NCBI GenBank assembly: GCA_021820965.1
Contig: JAKACZ010000020.1
Location: forward strand, 1 to 64,000
Reading direction: 5' to 3'
Length of the DNA stretch: 64,000 nucleotides
Origin: Bacillota bacterium
GTDB lineage: Bacteria > Bacillota > Sulfobacillia > Sulfobacillales > Sulfobacillaceae
The position numbers were made by a program, and so were the translations under genes. The notes beneath the pieces were generated by a model that did no database searches, was not told the DNA's origin, and was given only the letters and a program-made list of their open reading frames with translations. This document shows positions 58,986 through 64,000 of the stretch, in pieces. Numbering within the stretch: position 1 is the first letter of the stretch; the number at the start of each line of letters is the position of its first letter.

Positions 58986-59582
58986 ATGGGTAGGCGAAGG
59001 GCTCGGACACCGTATGTGCTGCAGCCGCGGCCTCGCCGCGTGCCGCTCACCGCGGACGAGATTGATACCGTGCTGCGTGCGGCCGACGATCTGATCGGTC
59101 TCGGCGGACGCAATCTCCTGACTAAAGTACTTAGGGGGTCCAAAGACAAACGGCTACTGGCCCACGGCCTCGACGCCAGCCCATGCTACGGCATCTGGCG
59201 CGGTCGCTCATCCGAGGACGTGCTGGCCACCATTGACCGCGTAATTGTGGCAGGATTCCTTACGGTGGTCCATTCGGGCCGGCTTCCCGTTTTAGCGTAT
59301 ACAGACGAGGGTTGGGATCGAGAGTGCAGCCAGCGCATCGAGGAATTCTTGGCGGAATGGGATCGATGGATCGATGCCGGAGTGGTGCCGGCGTCGATGG
59401 AATATCTCAAGGACCGAGATCGGCCCATGATCCTCGAGCTCTTGGAGCGGGTACGCGCGACCCATGATGCCCGGTACATACCACTGTTGGAGCGGTGGGC
59501 GGCGATTGATTATAAAAAGGTGCGAACCCGGATTCACGATGTTATTCAAGACTTACATCAAGCAAAGACGCCCCGGATCTAG
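58986..59582 (+). CDS. RQC-minor-type DNA-binding protein
   Basis: 198 residues from ATG 58986 (GTG 58983 also possible), GGAGGG upstream. The central part (VLRAADDLIGLGGRNLLTKV, LRGSKDKRLLAHGLD, CYGIWRG, ATIDRVIVAGFLTV, GRLPVLAYTDEGW) is a winged-helix RecQ C-terminal (RQC) domain standing alone, as in the RQC-minor family. The C-terminal third is helical and charged. RQC domains bind branched DNA or G-quadruplexes; stand-alone versions are of unknown function. It seems intact, unlike most neighbours. Confidence 0.75.
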   Translation: MGRRRARTPYVLQPRPRRVPLTADEIDTVLRAADDLIGLGGRNLLTKVLRGSKDKRLLAHGLDASPCYGIWRGRSSEDVLATIDRVIVAGFLTVVHSGRLPVLAYTDEGWDRECSQRIEEFLAEWDRWIDAGVVPASMEYLKDRDRPMILELLERVRATHDARYIPLLERWAAIDYKKVRTRIHDVIQDLHQAKTPRI

Positions 59583-60283
59583 TGCTCATGGCGACAATCC
59601 CGTCAACGTCATCCGCTCTCCCCAAACATATTGTGTGTGACATACCGCTACTGTGAGGTGCCGCCGGGTCACTTTGACCAACGTGTAATTCTATCACGGG
59701 CGCTTCTCAACCCGCTTTGACCGGATGGACCTTATATAGTTGCGTGGCTGTCTATATCGGTCGGGGGTTCCGATTCCGCTTTGAACAACGGGCGAAACGC
59801 GCAGCATTCTGAGATCCTGAGGTGGCAGATTTGCGCGTCAGGACCCCCTACGATCTATCTCCAAGTCCAAAAAGCTGGTCCGGTCGGCGTACCGCGTATA
59901 AGTCCCAGCATCGAGCAACCCGACACCCGTGTGGGGGATAGGATGAGCTTACACCGACAGGAGGCTGGCGGTTGCTGGCTCGGTTGCTCGAGCCAACAGC
60001 AGCTCAGCACTATGCAGTTATAACCTGTCGGGTAGCCTTAATAGCCTGCCTCCCGGGATGTTTCCGGTTCTGGTTGGACGGAACCCTGTCGGCCGACTGG
60101 CAGACCTCTTGCAATAGGGGCGTATTCCGGCTGTTGAGGACGGTATCGGCGATTAAACCCTGGGAAGCCGCACCGCCAGACGCCGGGATCGCATTGGAAC
60201 TCTTGGTTGGCGGCCGATTGTGCGATGAGGGCCGCTCCCTTAACGCCGCCCGATATATGACAAATGTCATATCGCTTTAATGA
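59583..60283. other. About 700 bases without a recognisable gene
   Basis: Only overlapping short frames. The right end abuts the remaining tail of an ABC-transporter ATPase, so part of the missing ATPase gene must have been replaced by this DNA. Confidence 0.35.
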
Positions 60284-60481
60284 TATTGGCTACTGGGTCT
60301 TTGGCCGTTTCCTGAAGACGGCCGCTTCGAAGCAGCCGGTGCAGACCTCGACACACTGCTTCGGGCGGTGGTGCGCGATCCGGCCTGTTCTGAGTTTGAG
60401 CCGGTCAAGGATACCTTGGAGGACGCTTTTCGTGAGCTGGTGGGATGGAATACGCAGGAGCAGGGAGAGATGACGCAATGA
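60284..60481 (+). pseudogene. ABC-2 transporter ATPase, only the C-terminal tail left
   Basis: The frame after a TGA at 60281 reads LLGLWPFPEDGRFEAAGADL … EFEPVKDTLEDAFRELVGW and ends TGA 60479-60481, overlapping the permease ATG (ATGA). The pattern x-P-S/T-L-E-D-x-F is the normal C-terminus of ABC-2-type exporter ATPases. Walker A, signature and Walker B are absent, so it is a truncated remnant. Confidence 0.7.
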
Positions 60482-61232
60482 AAGCAACCATTGGACAGGT
60501 CATGCTGGATCTCCTGAGGACGGTGCGGAATGTCCGCTACGTCATGTTCACCCTGGGTATTCCCGTCGGCTTCTATCTCTTGTACGGGGCCATGTATGGG
60601 TCGCACCGCATCTTCGCCCGCACATCTTGGGGTGCGTACTTTCTCATTTCCATGGCGACGTACGGCGCGATCGGGACCGCTCTCAACGTGACTGGGACCG
60701 AGGCCGCCCAGGAGCGGGCGCAGGGCTGGCAGAAGTATCTCGCGCTGACGCCGCTTTCGGGAACCCAATATGTGGTGGCAAAAATCCTCACCGCGATGAT
60801 AGCCAGCTTGGGTGTGATGGTACTGCTGACAGTGGTGGCCGCTCTGCGCGGAGTCCCAATCTTCACCTTGCCAGTGCTGCCGGCTATCTTCGAAGTCTGG
60901 CTGGGGTCCATGAGTTTTGCCGCCTTGGGACTCTGGATTGGGCAGGTGCTGGACAGCGCCACGGCGTCGTATGGGGTCGTGGTCGTGTATCTCGCCCTCG
61001 GATTTCTGGGTGGTCTGTGGACCCCGCTGGCCCTTCTTCCGCCCTTCTTCCGCCCATCTTCGGCCATATCGCCGCATTTCTCCCATCGTATGCAGCCGCG
61101 TCGCTGGGATGGGCTGCGTTGGCGCACCACAGCGAGTCCCTCCGCAATATAGCGGTCTTGGCCGGGTATATAATGGTGTTCGGAGGAGCAGGAGGGCTCT
61201 TATATGCGCGGCGCGAGTTTAGACGGGAGTAG
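60478..61232 (+). pseudogene. ABC-2-type permease, frameshifted by an 11-bp tandem duplication
   Basis: From ATG 60478 (MKATIGQVMLDLLRTVRNVR) with about six membrane segments. The frame is correct up to FLGGLWTPLALLPPF. CCCTTCTTCCG is repeated at 61031-61041 and 61042-61052; removing one copy restores ALLPPIFGHIAAFLPSYAAA and the rest to YARREFRRE at 61232. The end overlaps the sensor kinase by 29 bases. Such transporters next to DesK/DesR-like systems usually export antimicrobials or lipids under control of that system. With the ATPase gone too, the transporter is dead unless rescued elsewhere. Confidence 0.8.
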
Positions 61233-62346
61233 CGGGCAGTGGCGATGGGCAGTCGCCTCGTCGGTGTGGCTGTTCTACCTGTTGTATCCTATCGCCCAGT
61301 TTCTCCATCGACCGGAAACGCTGTTCCACGATGTGATCGGCCTGGTTCTGCTGGGGATCTTTGTGGGGGTGTATGTGTGGGCCTGGAGCCGGCCCCGAGC
61401 CGGCCTCGGCCGATTGGTGGCGGGTGCCACGGGGCTCACCGTGTTGTCGGTGGCGGCCATGTGGTGGCTTCGTCTCCCCTACGCGCTAGGTGGGCTGGTG
61501 TTTGTGGGGCCGCTGCTCGGATTCATCCGGTCGTGGCGGGTCCAGATCCCCGGTGCGTTGGTGGTGCTGGGGATTATGCTGGCCGCCTGGCGGCTGGGCC
61601 ATGATCCTCGTTCGCTCTTGTGGAGTTTGGGACTCCCCTTCTTGGGCCTGGTGGTGGCGATGCGCATCTATGGCGACTATTGGCATCTGTTCCACCGGTT
61701 GCACCAGGCGGAAGAAGCGGTCCGGGAGTTGGCGGCGACTAATGAGCGGTTAAAGCTGTCCCGCGATTTGCATGACATTGTCGGCCACAGCCTCTCGGTA
61801 ATGGCGCTTCGCGCTGAGCTTGCCGCCCAAGAGGCCCGCGACACTGCGCCCGAGGCGGCGGCGGAAATGCTTCAGGTGGCAAAGACCGCCCGCGAGGCGC
61901 TCCGCGATGTGCGGGCAGTCATCTCACGATGGCGGGTGGTGTCCTTCGAGCAAGAGTGGGCCAACGCCGAGCGGGTTCTCGCCTCAGCCGGCATCACGGC
62001 CAGGACGGCGTCGACACTCGGTGACCTTCAGCTGCCGCCGAACCTGAACCGGGTGTTCGGCTTCTTCGTGCGCGAAGGCGTTACCAACATTCTGCGCCAC
62101 AGCCGTGCGACGGAGTGCCGTTTGACGGTGCGCCGTGGGGCCGAGGTCCTCATGATTCGCTTGGAGGACAACGGCACAGAGAAGGCCGCTTCGGCAGAGG
62201 GTGCCGGTTCAGGCATCGCGGGGCTTCGCGAGCGATTCGGCGAGATGGGGGGCAGTCTCGCGGCAGCCCAGCAGGCGACCGGCTATGTACTGGAAGCGAC
62301 CGTTCCCTTGGACGCAAGAAGGGGGGCTCGCTATGCTGTCCATTAG
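61204..62346 (+). CDS. NarL/DesK-type sensor histidine kinase
   Basis: 380 residues. Five or six N-terminal membrane helices (about 14-155) without an extracellular domain, then a HisKA_3 dimer domain with phospho-acceptor His190 in LKLSRDLHDIVGHSLSVMAL, and an HATPase domain with N-box EGVTNILRHSRATEC, DNGTE and GSGIAGLRERFGEMGG. Intramembrane-sensing DesK-like architecture. It probably senses membrane state or an antimicrobial and phosphorylates the regulator downstream, with which it overlaps by 14 bases. The damaged ABC transporter upstream is the probable target operon. Confidence 0.87.
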   Translation: MRGASLDGSSGQWRWAVASSVWLFYLLYPIAQFLHRPETLFHDVIGLVLLGIFVGVYVWAWSRPRAGLGRLVAGATGLTVLSVAAMWWLRLPYALGGLVFVGPLLGFIRSWRVQIPGALVVLGIMLAAWRLGHDPRSLLWSLGLPFLGLVVAMRIYGDYWHLFHRLHQAEEAVRELAATNERLKLSRDLHDIVGHSLSVMALRAELAAQEARDTAPEAAAEMLQVAKTAREALRDVRAVISRWRVVSFEQEWANAERVLASAGITARTASTLGDLQLPPNLNRVFGFFVREGVTNILRHSRATECRLTVRRGAEVLMIRLEDNGTEKAASAEGAGSGIAGLRERFGEMGGSLAAAQQATGYVLEATVPLDARRGARYAVH

Positions 62347-62944
62347 GCTAGTGATAATTGAAGATCAGTATCTGGTGCGGGATGCACTGGCTCGGCTCAT
62401 GGACAAAGACGCGGACATCGAGGTGGTCGGCACAGCCGAAGACGGAGAAACCGGAATGGCCCTGATTGAGCAAGCGCACCCGGATGTGGCGTTGATTGAC
62501 ATTGAAATTCCCGTCATGGACGGCATTTCCGTGGTGCAAGCCGTGGCGTCTAAAGGCCTGGGGACGCGCGCCGCCATTCTCACCACGTTCGGCCGACCCG
62601 GCTATCTCGAACGGGCGTTGGCGGCCGGTGCGGCGGGGTTTTTGTTGAAAGAGCAACCGGTCGAGGTTCTGATCAAGCAGGTGCGACGTCTGGCCCAGGG
62701 TGAACGCGTCATTGACGGCGAGCTAGCGGCGGCTGCTATGGTAGCCGGACCAAACCCGCTGTCGAACCGTGAACGGGAAATTCTTCGGCGCGTTGCCGAC
62801 GGCGAGACGATCACCACCATTGCTCATGCGCTGTATCTCAGCCACGGCACCGTCCGCAATTACCTCTCATCGGCCTTGCAAAAGCTTGAGGCCGACAACC
62901 GTGCGGGCGCGGTCCGCGAGGCTGAGCGCCGCGGCTGGATCTAG
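62333..62944 (+). CDS. NarL/FixJ-family response regulator
   Basis: 203 residues from ATG 62333 with AAGGGGGG upstream. Receiver domain with phospho-acceptor Asp56 (DVALIDIEIPVMDG), acidic pocket at the start (VIIEDQYLVRDAL), Thr in ILTTF and Lys in GFLLKEQP. C-terminal LuxR-type HTH (LSNREREILRRVADGETITT, then LYLSHGTVRNYLSSALQKLE). It should activate or repress the ABC-transporter/kinase operon. Complete and likely functional with the kinase. Confidence 0.9.
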   Translation: MLSIRLVIIEDQYLVRDALARLMDKDADIEVVGTAEDGETGMALIEQAHPDVALIDIEIPVMDGISVVQAVASKGLGTRAAILTTFGRPGYLERALAAGAAGFLLKEQPVEVLIKQVRRLAQGERVIDGELAAAAMVAGPNPLSNREREILRRVADGETITTIAHALYLSHGTVRNYLSSALQKLEADNRAGAVREAERRGWI

Positions 62945-63084
62945 GCCTTAGAACGCGATGCCGAATTGTCTTTACTCGCAACTTGCGGACTGCTGGCGCG
63001 GTCCTATGGCTGTGCTGCCGCGACGGATTCTTCATCTTGAACACGCCTTGAAACATCTGGCCCTGGACAGGGAGGTCTTCTTAT

Positions 63085-63729
63085 TTGTTGGTCGCATTCA
63101 TTCACGGATTTCTTTTGGCATTAGCGTTAATTCTGCCGTTGGGGCCGCAAAACACGTTTGTGATAAGCCAGGGAACAACCCACCGTCACTATCGCAGGAC
63201 GGTACCCGTCGTGCTAACGGCGGCCTTCTCAGACACGATTCTCATCGCGGCAGCGGTGCTTGGGGTGAGTTTTGTGTTGATGGCATTACCGGTCTTGAAA
63301 GAGATCCTGACGTTTTTGGGCATTGTGTTTTTGGTCTGGATGGGCTGGCAGTCCTGGCGCATGCCGGTGCATGCCGTCCAATCGGGTGACGCGGGGATGG
63401 CGTACTGGACACTACGCCGGCGAATTCTCCATACCCTTCGGGCTTCCCTCCTTAACCCCCACGCCATTATGGATACCGTGGTCGTGATTGGCGGGGGGGC
63501 CGCCCTGTACCCGGCACCCGCTGACAAGTTAGCCTATGCCCTTGCAGCCGCTTTGGTATCATGGGTGTGGTTCTTTGCCATTTCTCTGGCCGGTCGGGCG
63601 TTGGGCCAGATACATAATCAGGCGCGAACATTGCGGTGGATGAATCGGCTTTCCGCCGGAATTATGTGGATGGTGGCGGGACGCTATCTGGTGCAGTTGG
63701 GCCACGCGTTGTGGAATGCGCAATCGTAA
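63085..63729 (+). CDS. LysE/ArgO-family amino acid exporter
   Basis: 214 residues from TTG 63085, nine bases after GGAGG. Six hydrophobic segments; the LysE/ArgO signature ALILPLGPQNTFVISQG in the first helix and RASLLNPHAIMDTVVVIGGG in the middle. Family members export Lys, Arg or related compounds. It is encoded alone after the two-component pair with a 140-base gap, so probably has its own promoter. The substrate is inferred only from family. Confidence 0.87.
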   Translation: MLVAFIHGFLLALALILPLGPQNTFVISQGTTHRHYRRTVPVVLTAAFSDTILIAAAVLGVSFVLMALPVLKEILTFLGIVFLVWMGWQSWRMPVHAVQSGDAGMAYWTLRRRILHTLRASLLNPHAIMDTVVVIGGGAALYPAPADKLAYALAAALVSWVWFFAISLAGRALGQIHNQARTLRWMNRLSAGIMWMVAGRYLVQLGHALWNAQS

Positions 63730-64000
63730 CACGGCGTAAAAGCCGGTGCCCACCGCTTACCGCCGAGGTGAGATGATCGGCGGGCAAAGTGGCCGTGCGG
63801 GTGAAAAGGAACGGAGATACAAGGTATTCGCCGTCGGGGCAATCGGGCAATGCTCCAACGGCTTAAGGATGTGGTAACCTGCGTATTCGCGGCCGGCCAC
63901 GGATCGCTTGGTACGCTTTTAGCCTCTCAGCGGCGGCAGGCACCTACCTGTCATGTGATGGGGTCTTTCAGTCCTGAACCGGTGGGGTTACCTACGCACG
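63730..64000. other. Window end, no gene called
   Basis: An open frame from ATG 63850 (MLQRLKDVVTCVFAAG…) runs to the window edge without a stop; it has no clear ribosome binding site and could be the start of a gene or chance. Confidence 0.25.

Overview
The window reads as chromosomal DNA of a moderately GC-rich Gram-positive bacterium. Strong AGGAGG-type ribosome binding sites, frequent ATG/GTG/TTG starts, tight ATGA and TAATG overlaps, a DesK/DesR-like two-component system and many decayed insertion sequences would fit Sulfobacillus or a relative in the Clostridia. That assignment is a guess from general character, not a match.

Region 1 (about 1-10.8 kb) looks like a stranded mobile defence island. 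It has an Mrr-type restriction endonuclease with a membrane protein (minus strand), a serine recombinase behind a dyad-containing promoter, and a two-gene operon encoding a Ser/Thr kinase fused to an SF1 helicase followed by a phospholipase-D-like nuclease. It ends in a tyrosine integrase that is frameshifted twice and has His where the catalytic Tyr should be. Just after the integrase lies a piece of tRNA-Sec-like sequence, a plausible attachment site.

Region 2 (10.9-17.3 kb) is a GntR-controlled operon: APC-type transporter, a 735-residue GlpA-like flavoprotein fused to a second FAD/NAD domain, a CoxG-like protein and a glycerol-kinase-like FGGY kinase. A small decayed patch follows (ImmA pseudogene, zinc-ribbon protein, broken IS630 transposase).

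Region 3 (19.9-44.5 kb) is a large catabolic cluster under IclR and GntR regulators. It holds three MmgE/PrpD paralogues, an NCS1 permease, a carbamoylsarcosine-amidase-like cysteine hydrolase, three cyclic amidohydrolases (two hydantoinase-like, one allantoinase-like), an M20 N-carbamoyl-amino-acid/allantoate amidohydrolase, an acyl-CoA dehydrogenase, an NDP-forming CoA ligase, a LeuCD-type hydratase, an isocitrate-lyase/PEP-mutase-type C-C lyase, a flavoprotein, a CaiB-type CoA transferase and a glutaryl-CoA-dehydrogenase-like enzyme. The set suggests import and ring opening of a cyclic amide, ureide or N-heterocycle, removal of nitrogen, then CoA-dependent oxidation and cleavage of a branched dicarboxylic acid. 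The substrate is not identified and the combination may be an undescribed pathway.

Region 4 (about 44.6-58.9 kb) is a graveyard of integrated elements. Two ~400 bp direct repeats (45089-45487, 49986-50385) each carry the 3' half of a tRNA-Sec gene flanked by paired CGTCACCA motifs, as expected for tandem tyrosine-integrase attachment sites. Between and beyond them are broken IS4 and IS110 transposases, broken toxin-antitoxin genes (PemK, PIN, HepT/MNT, ribbon-helix-helix), a TOTE-type primase-helicase plus a decayed fragment of it, and a SWIM zinc-finger protein.

Region 5 (59-64 kb) has an RQC-minor DNA-binding protein, a damaged ABC transporter (ATPase reduced to its tail, permease frameshifted by an 11-bp tandem duplication), an intact NarL/DesK-type two-component pair and a LysE-family exporter.
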